Assembly: GCF_014055005.1 (NCBI RefSeq) | Contig: NZ_CP059570.1 | Location: 2,232,001 to 2,296,000, forward strand | From: Neisseria dentiae | GTDB taxonomy: Bacteria; Pseudomonadota; Gammaproteobacteria; Burkholderiales; Neisseriaceae | Direction: 5' to 3' | Length of the DNA stretch: 64,000 bases | Part shown: one piece after another, positions 9,966 through 18,652 of the stretch | Layout: every line of letters starts with the position of its first letter | Numbering within the stretch: position 1 is the stretch's first letter | The notes under the pieces: generated by a model | The model's database searches: none | What the model was told of the DNA's origin: nothing | Seen by the model: only the letters and a program-made list of their open reading frames with translations | Made by a program: the position numbers and the translations under genes

Positions 9966-10673
9966 TCAAAAGTTGCCAACCCAGCCCTGCGCCAATTTAT
10001 CCGCTTCGGCCAGCCGCTCCGCCGTGCCCACATCCAACCACAAACCGGTGTGGTTTTCGCCGGAAACCAAGCCCGCAGACATGGCTTCGCGCAGCAGCGG
10101 AGCGAGTTTGGCGGCTTGGCGCGGTGGCGTGTTGCGGAACAAATCGGGGTGGTAAACCCCCATGCCGCTGAACGTGAGCGCCCGGCCGGCCGCATCCGCC
10201 GAGGCCACCGCACCGTTCTCCTGCAAAATGAAATCGCCCTTCGGATTGTGTTCGGGATTGGGCACAAGCCACAAATGGGCCAGTTTGCGCTGCCGGCGCA
10301 AGGTTTCGGCCGCTGCAAAGGCCGTCTGAAAATCAATATCGGTTAACACATCACCGTTTACCACCAAAAACGGCTCGCTACCCAACAGAGGCAGCGCGGT
10401 GGCGATGCCGCCGGCGGTTTCCAAGCCGGTTTCGCCTTCGGGAGAATAGCGGATATTCACGCCGTAAGCCCCGCCCGAGCCTAAGACCGCTTCGATTTGC
10501 GCGCCTAGCCAGGCATGGTTGATCACGATTTCACCGATACCGGCGGCACGCAGGCGGCGCAAATGCCAGCCTATCAGCGGTTCGCCCGCTACTTTCAACA
10601 AGGGCTTCGGGCAGGTGTCGGTGAGCGGGCGCATACGCTCGCCGCGCCCGGCCGCTAAAATCATGGCTTTCAT
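9966..10673 (-). CDS. murU: Nucleotidyltransferase, MurU-like (MurNAc-1-P uridylyltransferase)
   Basis: A 235-residue sugar-1-phosphate nucleotidyltransferase. The N-terminal signature MILAAGRGERMRPLTDTCPKPLL is diagnostic, followed by VVNGDVLTDIDF (metal-binding Asp) and HTGLWLDVGTAERLAEAD near the end. Size and sequence fit MurU, which makes UDP-MurNAc in the peptidoglycan recycling bypass; ManC/RfbA-type roles cannot be excluded. The start is the ATG at 10673; an upstream in-frame ATG adds 14 unconserved residues. It lies downstream of the large membrane protein gene on the same strand, 213 bp away. Confidence 0.82.
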   Translation of the reverse strand: MKAMILAAGRGERMRPLTDTCPKPLLKVAGEPLIGWHLRRLRAAGIGEIVINHAWLGAQIEAVLGSGGAYGVNIRYSPEGETGLETAGGIATALPLLGSEPFLVVNGDVLTDIDFQTAFAAAETLRRQRKLAHLWLVPNPEHNPKGDFILQENGAVASADAAGRALTFSGMGVYHPDLFRNTPPRQAAKLAPLLREAMSAGLVSGENHTGLWLDVGTAERLAEADKLAQGWVGNF

Positions 10674-10863
10674 AAAGGTTTGCAGTTGTTTAAAGAAAAG
10701 CGGATTGTATAACAAAAGGGAGGAGGCTTTTGCAAAAAATCGTACCGCTTTTAAATACTGAGATACTGGTTTAAACCTTAGCCAATCAACTTAATTTAAA
10801 TAACATTTCTAAACTATTCCCTCTACTACATCACCTTGTACTTTCTTCGGAGTACCTTTACCC

Positions 10864-10882
10864 AAGCAGGGGGGAGGGGGGG
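10864..10882. repeat. Interrupted poly-G tract
   Basis: GCAGGGGGGAGGGGGGGC lies between the stop of the large membrane protein gene and the MurU-like gene, about 190 bp upstream of the latter's ATG. It is outside any reading frame. Confidence 0.7.
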
Positions 10883-10886
10883 CAGA

Positions 10887-12782
10887 TCAAAATTTCTCGT
10901 ATTCGACAATCATATATTTGCCGCCGATGTTTTTGGTGGCGTCGCCGTCGTCGCTCATGAAAATCAGGCGGTTTTGGCCGTTGATTTTCACCGAATCCAC
11001 GGCTTCCACGTTGGTCATCAGGTTCATATTGGGCAGGTCGATGGATTTGGGCGCTGCATTCGGTTCGCCGCTCCAAACCCAAAACTGCGGGAATTTCTTG
11101 CCCTTCTCGTCTTTCACTTCGTTGGTTAACACGAATGCTTTCTGCACCGGGTCGTAGTTGAGCGAGCGGATACCGCCGCCTTTGATATCTAAAAATGCCA
11201 CGTCGGTGAAGTTGGGCTGTGCGCTTTCGGCAAACATCTCTTTCGGGTTATCGATATACAGCACCATGGATTTGTCGCTGAACTCGGGATCGCGGAAGCC
11301 GAGCAACAGGCGGTTTTTCACCGGGTCGTAAGCCAAGCCTTCGATGTTAACGGTTTTGAAATCGAGCATGGTGCCGATTTTATTGCGGATAAGCTGCTCC
11401 ACCTGCTCGGAATTTTCCAAAATATCCACCAAACCGTCGAACGAGCTGAGTTCCACCACGTCGTTGCCGCGGATTTTGAAGCGGATAAAGTGTTCGCGGT
11501 CGGGGCGGCGCACGCCTTCGCGGTTGCGCGAATGCGAGGTGATGGCATAGATGTAGCCGTCGTTATCCATGGTCAAGCCCTCCAAATCGCTGAGTTTGCG
11601 TTTGAAGCCGCGAACGATGCGGGTGTCGGCCGTTTCGTTTTCTTCGAGCGAGCCGTCGGGTTTGAACGAAACGATGCTGGCGGCACGCGAATGTTCGTCT
11701 TCAACCACCAGCAGGCGGCCGTCGGGCAGTTGTTGGACGGCGGAAGGCTCATACAGCCCCTGGAAAGAATTGATGCCCACCTTGCTCAACTCGGCGGCGG
11801 CTTTGCTTGCCTGCATGGAAGGCACCACACCGGGCAGGGTTTTGATGGCGATAAAGGCCAGCACCGAAACCAGCAACCCCCAACGGAAGGCGGCATACGA
11901 CATATTCAGATATTTGAACTGCTTGTTGGCGAGTTGGCCGAGCCAATAAAGCTCGTCGCTCATTTTTTTATACACCTGCTCGCGGTCGGCCATAATGTCC
12001 TGCATCATTTCCCAATAGCGCTCTTTCGAGATTTTGACGCGGTCTTCATAAATCAGAATGTTCGGCGTTTCATCGACATAGTGTGCTTCAGGCTCAAACA
12101 CGCGGGCTTTGAAATCTTTAACCGAGGCTTTGCGTTTAAATACGTCTTTCAGCCATTCGGCCGTTGCGCGCAATTTACCCATGCGTTCGGGCGAGGCCGA
12201 CAACAAGGCAAACACGATGGAAGATGCGGCTGTGGCCATAAAAATGCCCGCCGGCACGAGAAACTCGGGCGAAGTAGAGAAGATAAACGCACCCGAAATC
12301 ATCAGAGCCGACACGATAAAGCCGTTGAGCGAGATCATGATGTTGGCCTTGGTGGCCGCCAGCGCCAACAGTTCCATTTCGGTGCGGAAGGCGTTGCGGA
12401 ACATGGTTTCCACGCCTTTGGCGGTGCCGATCTGCACCACCGATTCGGCAATAGGCGTCAGCTCCGTTTCCGCTGCTTTTTCTTTGCGTTTGGCTGCTCT
12501 TCTGGCTTTCTTTTTCGCTTTTCTACCACCGGGCGCTACGGCACCGCTTTCCGTTGCGGCACTTTGCGCTCCACCGCCCTCTTCCGCCGTTTGGCCGGTG
12601 TCTGCTTGGCCGGCATCGTCTAAGTTTTCCAAAAACAATACCGGTTCCTGATTAAAAGTGTTGTCGGTTTGGGTGTGCGCCGCTTCATGAAGCGGGTTAT
12701 CTAAAGAAACGCCCTGCCGGGCGGCTTGGTTTTCAGACGGCATACCGTCGGTTTTGCGGGCTTTGTTGTTGTTTTCAGCCAT
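10887..12782 (-). CDS. Pycsar-effector-like transmembrane domain fused to a C-terminal propeller (DUF3616/SdiA-reg-like)
   Basis: A 631-residue membrane protein. Residues 1-105 are hydrophilic and end in a Lys/Arg-rich stretch. Residues about 130-315 match the Pycsar effector TM domain (PycTM, DUF5706): LLALAATKANIMISLNGFI leading into TM1 (~148-166), TM2 (~174-196, SSIVFALLSASPER), a cytoplasmic helical segment, then YWLGQLANKQFKYLNMSYAA into TM3 (~300-316). Residues ~340-631 look like a six-bladed propeller (LPDGRLLVVEDEHSR, DLEGLTMDNDGYIYAITSHS, NIEGLAYDPVKNRLLLGFRD), likely periplasmic. In known Pycsar systems the effector is paired with a uridylate or cytidylate cyclase; none lies nearby. 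Function is inferred, and a non-immune role is possible. Confidence 0.7.
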   Translation of the reverse strand: MAENNNKARKTDGMPSENQAARQGVSLDNPLHEAAHTQTDNTFNQEPVLFLENLDDAGQADTGQTAEEGGGAQSAATESGAVAPGGRKAKKKARRAAKRKEKAAETELTPIAESVVQIGTAKGVETMFRNAFRTEMELLALAATKANIMISLNGFIVSALMISGAFIFSTSPEFLVPAGIFMATAASSIVFALLSASPERMGKLRATAEWLKDVFKRKASVKDFKARVFEPEAHYVDETPNILIYEDRVKISKERYWEMMQDIMADREQVYKKMSDELYWLGQLANKQFKYLNMSYAAFRWGLLVSVLAFIAIKTLPGVVPSMQASKAAAELSKVGINSFQGLYEPSAVQQLPDGRLLVVEDEHSRAASIVSFKPDGSLEENETADTRIVRGFKRKLSDLEGLTMDNDGYIYAITSHSRNREGVRRPDREHFIRFKIRGNDVVELSSFDGLVDILENSEQVEQLIRNKIGTMLDFKTVNIEGLAYDPVKNRLLLGFRDPEFSDKSMVLYIDNPKEMFAESAQPNFTDVAFLDIKGGGIRSLNYDPVQKAFVLTNEVKDEKGKKFPQFWVWSGEPNAAPKSIDLPNMNLMTNVEAVDSVKINGQNRLIFMSDDGDATKNIGGKYMIVEYEKF

Positions 12783-13140
12783 ATCGGAATCCTGTTGTTA
12801 CTGTGTGTGATAATTTTCCAGTTTATGTTTAAATTTAAACAAATGAAATTATCATTATAACCAAACAAACTAACAATAAGATTTACATCTTTACAATTTG
12901 CATAACGTTTGTTAACTCTTAGTGTAACTTTATATAAACACAAAGGTTTTCGAATATTGTCGATATAGCCTTCCTCTATGGCTCTTCTTTGAAAAATCGT
13001 TTAATTTAAAACAAACTTCGGAAGTTTACACTCGCCGTGGTGCCGTTTTGATTTTGCCTGCCCCTCCCAAACAAAAAACAGCCGGGTCAAGCTCCGAACA
13101 CAGCGTGTTGTTATTCTGCACGCGATGCGTGGAAAAATTC

Positions 13141-13168
13141 AGGCCGTCTGAAACGTTTCAGACGGCCT
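13141..13168. terminator. Inverted DUS hairpin
   Basis: AGGCCGTCTGAAACGTTTCAGACGGCCT is a perfect palindrome built of two facing DUS copies. Confidence 0.7.
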
Positions 13169-13258
13169 GGGTTTGTTATAGTTAAACCGCTTACTCATCA
13201 GTAATTCCGTCATACCCGGGCTTGGCCCGGGTATCTCAAAACTTGCTAAAACTCAAGA

Positions 13259-13375
13259 TATAGTGAATTCAAATAAAAACTCCGAAATGAAATAACTGCA
13301 TTCAAACTTGCAATTGGGCGATATGCTAAAGAATCGTTTTACCCTACTTCGGCATTCTTATTTTAATCCACTATA
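13259..13375. mobile_element. 117-bp MITE with Correia-like ends (copy 2)
   Basis: The element is in the opposite orientation to copy 1 at 9499-9615. It sits inside a CATACCCGGG-type repeat: removing it with one TA restores AAGATACTCGGGTCAAGCCC, the sequence seen in intact copies. That shows insertion at a TA dinucleotide with duplication. Confidence 0.88.
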
Positions 13376-13443
13376 CTCGGGTCAAGCCCGAGTATGACGT
13401 TACTTTTCTTAGGTTGCAGGTTGGTTAACTACAAGCCGGTTCG

Positions 13444-14736
13444 TTAGGGCTTGCGCTGCTCGAACAGCCAGTCGCGGATGCCTTCGATGTTGTAGGCGAT
13501 ACGCCAAGTGTTGGCGTGGTTGGCACCGCTGTTGTCGGTTTGGCCGGCGGGCACCACCGTGCCTTTCTGCAAAACGGTGTAGTTGATGTTGGCGTTTTGG
13601 CTGCGCATGGCGCGCGCTTCGGCATCGAACTCGGCGGGCGTGGAGAGGCCGCTCCATGTTTTACGCGCCACTTTGGCACCGCGTTTTTCGAGGGCGGCGG
13701 TAACGGCGTTCATGCCGGGATAGGCTTTTTCATCGCCTTCCGAAACCACAATCCACATTTTGCTTTTCGCCAGCGGCGCAACTTTGGCAGCATCCCATTG
13801 CGCGGCCACGATGTAGGAAGCGGCGAAGAAATCGGGGTGTTTGATGTTCATCGCCATTTCCATCATGCCGCCGCCCGACTGGCCGGTGGCGTAACGGCGC
13901 GCAGGGTCGATGTTGTATTGGGTTTGCAGGTGTTTGATGAGATTGATCACGGCATCGGCATCGTTGGTGGCTTCGGATTTATCGTTCACGGTTTTATGGT
14001 TGAACTGCGGCGCCAACACGAATGCTTCGTTTTTGGCCTGTGATTCGGGCGAAGCCCAAACCACCGCGCCCAAACCCTGCTGGAGGGTGGTTTTGACCTC
14101 GCTGCCGGTTACGCCCGCATCGTGGATAAACAGCACCAGCGGATAGGCTTTCTGCGGGTTGTAGTTTTTCGGCACAAACAGGTTGTAGTTAACGGTTACG
14201 CCGGTTTGCGGGTCGGCGAACGAGGCTTGTTTGAAGTCGTCCACCACTAAATTGACGGCGGTTTTGCTCTGCCATTCGTTGCCGGTGGGGGCGATGGTGT
14301 TGCCGCCGGTGTCGGCGATGTCGCCGGTTTGGGTAACTTTCAGCTCGGGTTTGCGGCGGATGATGTCGCGCCCTTCCACGCCGAAGGCAACGGCGTCTTC
14401 ATCGTTTTTGGAAAGCTCGACCACCACATAACGGCCGTTTTTGGGCTGCTCGGCGGTAACGGGGGCATCGTTGGCATACACTTTGGTAACTTTGCGGTCG
14501 GCCACGGCGAAATCTTCGGCCTGCAACGAAGCGTTGCTGATGTCGGCCGCGTATTTCACCACGGCGGCGGTGATTTTCTGGCCGTCGCCGAACACTTCGG
14601 TTACGGCGCCCACTTCCTGCACGGGGTCGGCAGCGGCGGTGGTTTTATCGGCGGGGAACACGGAAGTGAGGGCCTGGCAGCCCGACAAGGCCGCAACCAG
14701 ACCGGCGGCGGCTAAAGCGGTAGTGATTTTTTTCAT
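13444..14736 (-). CDS. Lipoprotein alpha/beta-hydrolase (PHB depolymerase-like esterase)
   Basis: A 430-residue secreted esterase-like protein. The signal peptide ends in a lipobox LSGC (Cys near residue 20), predicting membrane anchoring. The C-terminal half (about 190-430) is an alpha/beta hydrolase: YPLVLFIHDAG (oxyanion region), the nucleophile elbow GQSGGGMM, and a late His in NHANTWRIAYN. It resembles the PHB-depolymerase/feruloyl-esterase group; the N-terminal ~150 residues form a separate domain. The start is the ATG at 14736 at the signal peptide; the longer frame adds 26 non-signal residues. Substrate unknown. Confidence 0.82.
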   Translation of the reverse strand: MKKITTALAAAGLVAALSGCQALTSVFPADKTTAAADPVQEVGAVTEVFGDGQKITAAVVKYAADISNASLQAEDFAVADRKVTKVYANDAPVTAEQPKNGRYVVVELSKNDEDAVAFGVEGRDIIRRKPELKVTQTGDIADTGGNTIAPTGNEWQSKTAVNLVVDDFKQASFADPQTGVTVNYNLFVPKNYNPQKAYPLVLFIHDAGVTGSEVKTTLQQGLGAVVWASPESQAKNEAFVLAPQFNHKTVNDKSEATNDADAVINLIKHLQTQYNIDPARRYATGQSGGGMMEMAMNIKHPDFFAASYIVAAQWDAAKVAPLAKSKMWIVVSEGDEKAYPGMNAVTAALEKRGAKVARKTWSGLSTPAEFDAEARAMRSQNANINYTVLQKGTVVPAGQTDNSGANHANTWRIAYNIEGIRDWLFEQRKP

Positions 14737-14845
14737 AATCCATACTTTCAGAAAAACCGGCAAGGCGTGATGCGGCACTATAACCGCGCGCTTGGCGTTT
14801 GTGTGCGCCGCCATACGGAACGGCGGTTTTATCGTATAAACGTAA

Positions 14846-15000
14846 TATAGTGGCTTAAATTCAAAATAGTACAGCGTTGCCTCGCCTTAGCTCAAAGAGA
14901 ACGATTTTGTAAGCCGCTGAAGCGGCAACAGAATCGGTTCCGTACTATCTGTACTGTCTCGGCTCGGCGCCTTGTCCTGTTTTGAATTTAAGCCACTATA
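14846..15000. mobile_element. Correia repeat enclosed element, full-length 155-bp form
   Basis: The terminal inverted repeats TATAGTGGCTTAAATTC and GAATTTAAGCCACTATA enclose the typical core (CCTTAGCTCAAAGAGAACGA and CGGTTCCGTACTATCTGTAC). It lies upstream of the lipoprotein hydrolase gene and after the TM2 gene. Confidence 0.93.
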
Positions 15001-15020
15001 AATGTAAAACAAACGTAAAA

Positions 15021-15054
15021 AGGCCGTCTGAAATCACAAGGTTTCAGACGGCCT
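15021..15054. terminator. Inverted DUS terminator after the TM2 gene
   Basis: AGGCCGTCTGAAAT and GTTTCAGACGGCCT form a stem 15 nt downstream of the TM2-protein stop, reading leftward. Confidence 0.75.
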
Positions 15055-15069
15055 CGGCTGCGTTTTGGT

Positions 15070-15309
15070 TCACACCACAATGGCGCCCAGCGAGTCGGTG
15101 GGTTTGAAGGCGGCGAAAATGCCTTCGATAATGCCGATAACGGTGGGGATAAACGTCCAGCTGAGCAGAAAATACAGTATCCCCATCCACACGCGGCCGG
15201 CACAGAACTTGTGCACACCGAACGTACCGAACAGCAGCGCCATCGCCACATAAAGGGCTTTGTTGCAGGTGTGCGGGTAGGAAGCGGCGTAAGAAACGGG
15301 AACATTCAT
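15070..15309 (-). CDS. TM2-domain membrane protein
   Basis: A 79-residue protein with two transmembrane helices of the TM2 family: ALYVAMALLFGTFGVHKFCAGR then GILYFLLSWTFIPTVIGIIEGI. The FGVHKFY/C-x-GR turn is the family signature. Function is unknown across bacteria. The ATG is preceded by AAGGAAAA. Confidence 0.85.
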   Translation of the reverse strand: MNVPVSYAASYPHTCNKALYVAMALLFGTFGVHKFCAGRVWMGILYFLLSWTFIPTVIGIIEGIFAAFKPTDSLGAIVV

Positions 15310-15491
15310 GGTGTTTTCCTTGTGTTATGCGGTTGTTTTAACGGCCTCTAAATGGTGGGCGCCGCTTTAAATTAAAAGCGGTTTTTTCGTAAAAACAGGC
15401 AAACGCAAGCTTTGCCCGAAACGGCGGGGTAGAAAAAACCTGTGTTATACGGCCTTTGCAAAATTCATTGAGGCCGTCTGAAATGTTGGAT

Positions 15492-15531
15492 TCCGTCATT
15501 ATCGGGCTTGACCCGATAATCCGGCATTTGC
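15492..15531. repeat. Single CATTATCGGG palindromic repeat
   Basis: CGTCATTATCGGGCTTGACCCGATAAT is a one-arm version of the CATACCCGGG repeat family, located between the TM2 gene and trpC next to a DUS. TTTGCAAAATTCATTG (about 15456) is a solo end of the GAGACCTTTGCAAAA type. Confidence 0.6.
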
Positions 15532-15601
15532 CGTTCAGGCGGAAGACGGATAGTTCGGAAATATCCGGCACATCCGCGTTAAGTTTCAGACGGCCTGTTT
15601 G

Positions 15602-16384
15602 TTAAAACAGCGTTTTCACCGCCGCTTCGATATCGTCGGCACGCATAAAGGTTTCGCCGATTAAGAAGGTGTGCACGCCGTGGTTCTGCATAAAGGTTAC
15701 GTCTTCTTTGTTGCGGATGCCGCTTTCGGTAACCACGGTTTTGCCTGCAAGCGCGGGCAGCAGGTCGAGCGTTTGCTGCAACGACACGTCAAACGTGCGC
15801 AGGTTGCGGTTGTTCACGCCCCACAGCGGCGTGGTGAGGTTGCGGCACTTTTCCAGCTCGGCGGGGTCGTGCAGCTCCAGCAGCACCGCCATGCCCAGAT
15901 TGTGCGCGGTGTGCTCGAACTGCTCCAATTCATGCGCTTCGAGTGCGGCGGCAATCAGCAGCACGGCATCGGCGCCCCAGGCGCGGGCCTGATAAACCTG
16001 ATAGTCGTCGATGATGAAGTCTTTGCGCAGCACGGGCAGGTTTACGGCGGCTTTGGCTTGCTTGAGATATTCGGGCGAGCCTTGGAAATACTGCTCGTCG
16101 GTCAGCACCGACAAACAGGCCGCGCCGGCGCGCTCATAAGCCCGCGCGATGTCGGCAGGGTGGAAATCGGGGCGGATCAAGCCTTTGGAAGGGCTGGCCT
16201 TTTTCACTTCGGCAATCACCGCCGGCAGGCCGGCGGCGTGTTTGGCACGGATGGCTTCCACAAATCCGCGCGCAGGCTCGGCCGCCAGCGCCTGCGGTTT
16301 GAGTTCGTTTAAAGGCAGCGCGGCTTTGGCGGCGGCCACTTCCCCGGCTTTGGTAGCGAGGATTTTGTTTAAGATGTCTGGCAT
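15602..16384 (-). CDS. trpC: Indole-3-glycerol phosphate synthase
   Basis: The 260-residue TIM-barrel enzyme closes the indole ring of tryptophan (CdRP to indole-3-glycerol phosphate). Diagnostic blocks are VIAEVKKASPSKGLIRPDFHP, LSVLTDEQYFQGS, LRKDFIIDDYQVYQARAWGADAVLLI, GVNNRNLRTFDV and TESGIRNKEDV, with Lys and Glu catalytic residues in VKKASPSKG and the barrel strands. It is monofunctional, not fused to TrpF. The start is the ATG at 16384 (MPDILNKILATK); a 43-residue in-frame extension has no family match. Confidence 0.96.
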   Translation of the reverse strand: MPDILNKILATKAGEVAAAKAALPLNELKPQALAAEPARGFVEAIRAKHAAGLPAVIAEVKKASPSKGLIRPDFHPADIARAYERAGAACLSVLTDEQYFQGSPEYLKQAKAAVNLPVLRKDFIIDDYQVYQARAWGADAVLLIAAALEAHELEQFEHTAHNLGMAVLLELHDPAELEKCRNLTTPLWGVNNRNLRTFDVSLQQTLDLLPALAGKTVVTESGIRNKEDVTFMQNHGVHTFLIGETFMRADDIEAAVKTLF

Positions 16385-16531
16385 GGCAATCTTTCGGTTA
16401 GATAAGGTTTTCAGACGGCCTGAAACCTTTGCAAGCCGTTTAGGCCGTCTGAAACAGTATGGGGTTGGCAAACGGATGGCGAAGTATAAAAGATAAGGCC
16501 GCTCGAAAGCCACCGTTTCAGACGGCCTGCA

Positions 16532-17137
16532 TTAAAACTTCGGCAGCCGCCAAGCCACGCGGTGCGCCCACAGCCTGAGCACATAACCGCCGAACAGCAG
16601 CAGATTCAATGTGAACGGGTTTACCCAGCCCAGTTTGTCCAAACCGTAGAGCGCAAGGCCGATAATCACCGACACGGTGCCGTAAAAATCCTTGCGTAAA
16701 ATCATGGGAATATCGTTCACCAGCACATCGCGCACAATGCCGCCGCCCACCGCCGTGATAAAGCCGAGCATTACCACGCCGAAAATGTTCACATCCAGCG
16801 CCAAGCCTGCCTGCGCGCCGGTGATGGTGAACGCCGCCAAACCCAACGAGTCGGCCCATAAAAACACCGCCGCCAGCTCGCGTTTGCGGGTGTTTTGCAG
16901 CTTGAACCCCCAGGCAAGCAGCAACGTGATGCCGATAACCGCCCATGCGGTGTTTTGGGTGAACACCAGCGGTATGCGGCCGACAATGGCATCGCGCATC
17001 ATGCCGCCGCCGATGGCGGTCAGCATGGCCGTAATCATCACGCCCAGCATATCCAGCCGCTTGCGCACGCCGACCAGATAGCCGGAAAGGGCGAAAGCGG
17101 CGGTGCCGATGATGTGGATGATTTCGGTGGCGTTCAT
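16532..17137 (-). CDS. TRIC-type cation channel family protein (UPF0126/YicG)
   Basis: A 201-residue inner-membrane protein with two UPF0126 repeats of three helices plus a seventh. The conserved AIGGGMMRDAIVGRIPLVF and AVGGGIVRDVLVNDIPMIL lie one per repeat. Bacterial relatives form trimeric K+-permeable channels; the physiological role of YicG-like proteins is unclear. trpC follows on the same strand after DUS-bearing DNA. Confidence 0.88.
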   Translation of the reverse strand: MNATEIIHIIGTAAFALSGYLVGVRKRLDMLGVMITAMLTAIGGGMMRDAIVGRIPLVFTQNTAWAVIGITLLLAWGFKLQNTRKRELAAVFLWADSLGLAAFTITGAQAGLALDVNIFGVVMLGFITAVGGGIVRDVLVNDIPMILRKDFYGTVSVIIGLALYGLDKLGWVNPFTLNLLLFGGYVLRLWAHRVAWRLPKF

Positions 17138-17267
17138 AACAACCCTTGAAATGGAAAAAGCATATTATAAAATCAGCCGGGCAGGCCGTCTGAAATATTC
17201 TGCCGCAAAGCCCTGCACACAGCTATAATCAACCGCATTATCTGATTTTTAACGATTCAGACGGCCT

Positions 17268-17422
17268 GAGACCTTTGCCCCCGGATATGGATGCAGTTCA
17301 AGGCGCAGCAGCGCAGCGAGTGCAGACATATCAAGCAGATAGGCAAACGAGCAAGCAGCACCCTAAAAGGCATAAACGCACAACGCAGAAATACGCCGTA
17401 GATTGGGGTTTTGCAAAGGCTC
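17268..17422. mobile_element. GAGACCTTTGCAAAA-ended MITE, core A
   Basis: Starts GAGACCTTTGC and ends GTTTTGCAAAGGCTC. The core includes GATGCAGTTCAAGGCGCAGC and a repeat of AGCAGCGCAGCGAG. Related copies lie at 30337-30478, 35115-35257 and 48978-49120. It sits just upstream of the rRNA methyltransferase gene, within its leader. Confidence 0.82.
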
Positions 17423-17453
17423 CGGCCCGAATCCCACCACACCGAAAGCCCCC

Positions 17454-18596
17454 ATGACCCGCTATTCCCTCTTCGCCACCTGCCCGCGCGGCCTCGAAAG
17501 CGTTTTGCAGCAGGAACTCTCCGCGCTCGGCTGCGGCCAACCCGAACCCACCGACGGCGGCGTGGCCTGCAAAGGCACGCTGGAACAGGTTTACCGCATC
17601 AACCTGCATTCGCGCACCGCCAGCCGCGTGCTGCTGCAACTGACCAAAGGCAGCTACCGCAGCGAAGCCGACATCTACACCCTCGCCCGCAATATCCGCT
17701 GGGCCGAATGGTTCGGGCTGGAACAAACCTTCAAAGCGAAAGTGGAAGGCAGGCGCGCACGGGTGAAAAGCCTCGATTTCGCCGCCCTGAAAATCAAAGA
17801 CGCCCTGTGCGACGCCTTCCGCGACGCGCTCGGCGCACGCCCCAGCGTGGGCAAAACCAACCCTGATGTGCGCGTACACGCCTTTATCGGCGAACAAACC
17901 GTACAGATTTTTATCGACACCAGCGGCGAAGCCCTGTTCAAACGCGGCTACCGCCAAGACACGGGCGAAGCCCCGCTGCGCGAAAACCTCGCCGCCGGCC
18001 TGCTGCTGCTGGCGGGCTACGACGGCACGCAGCCGTTTCAAGACCCGTTTTGCGGCAGCGGCACCCTCGCCATCGAAGCCGCCCGGATAGCCGCCCGCCG
18101 CGCCCCCGGCCTGATGCGCCGTTTCGGCTTTGAAAAACTCAAAAATTTTGATGCTGCATTATGGCAGAACCTGCGCCGCGAAGCCGAACAGCAAGCGCTG
18201 CCGCAAACGCCCGCCCCCATCGGAGGCAGCGATAACGACCGTTTCATGATACGCACCGCCGAAGCCAACGCCCAAGCCGCCGGCGTCGGCAACCTGATTG
18301 ATTGGCGCGTGCAGGATGCACAGTCCGTCCGCCCCAACGGCGACAACGGTATCATGGTTTCCAACCCGCCCTACGGCGTGCGGCTGGCCGAAGTGCAGGC
18401 GCTGCACGCGCTTTATCCGCAGCTGGGCACATGGCTCAAACAACACTACGCGGGCTGGCGCGCCGGCATGTTCACCGCCGACCGCGAAATGCCCAAGCTG
18501 ATGCGCCTCTCGCCCAAACGCAAAATCCCGCTGTTTAACGGTAACCTCGACTGCCGCCTGTTTCTGATCGATATGGTGGCGGGATCTAACCGGTAA
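17454..18596 (+). CDS. THUMP-domain RNA methyltransferase (RlmL/YpsC-like)
   Basis: A 380-residue class I SAM-dependent methyltransferase for 23S rRNA guanine-N2. The N-terminal THUMP/ferredoxin-like region (1-~150; CPRGLESVLQQEL) is followed by the Rossmann domain with DPFCGSGTLAIEAA (SAM motif I) and the catalytic NPPYGVRL motif. It is shorter than E. coli RlmKL, lacking the RlmK half, as expected for the YpsC/RlmL group. The start is the ATG at 17454; the upstream in-frame ATG lies in the MITE. No SD is obvious because the MITE occupies the leader. Confidence 0.88.
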   Translation: MTRYSLFATCPRGLESVLQQELSALGCGQPEPTDGGVACKGTLEQVYRINLHSRTASRVLLQLTKGSYRSEADIYTLARNIRWAEWFGLEQTFKAKVEGRRARVKSLDFAALKIKDALCDAFRDALGARPSVGKTNPDVRVHAFIGEQTVQIFIDTSGEALFKRGYRQDTGEAPLRENLAAGLLLLAGYDGTQPFQDPFCGSGTLAIEAARIAARRAPGLMRRFGFEKLKNFDAALWQNLRREAEQQALPQTPAPIGGSDNDRFMIRTAEANAQAAGVGNLIDWRVQDAQSVRPNGDNGIMVSNPPYGVRLAEVQALHALYPQLGTWLKQHYAGWRAGMFTADREMPKLMRLSPKRKIPLFNGNLDCRLFLIDMVAGSNR

Positions 18597-18652
18597 GCGG
18601 CTGCCCTTAACAGCCAGAGGCTTTTGAAGCCGGTTTAAACACACTTCAGGCC

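Larger units (their letters stand above)
12783..13443. other. A+T-rich leader with DUS hairpin and interrupted repeat
   Basis: This 661-bp gap holds no gene. About 12783-13130 is A+T-rich and should contain the promoter of the membrane/propeller gene. An inverted DUS pair lies at 13141-13168. A CATACCCGGG-type repeat (13208-13258 and 13376-13400) is split by the second 117-bp MITE. Confidence 0.7.

Noticed and set aside
9849..10346. 165-codon frame antisense to the MurU-like gene
   Set aside because: Mostly complementary to the conserved nucleotidyltransferase, with no family match.
11490..12623. 377-codon frame antisense to the membrane/propeller gene
   Set aside because: His/Gly/Phe-rich translation typical of an antisense shadow; the opposite strand has clear domains and a normal gene structure.
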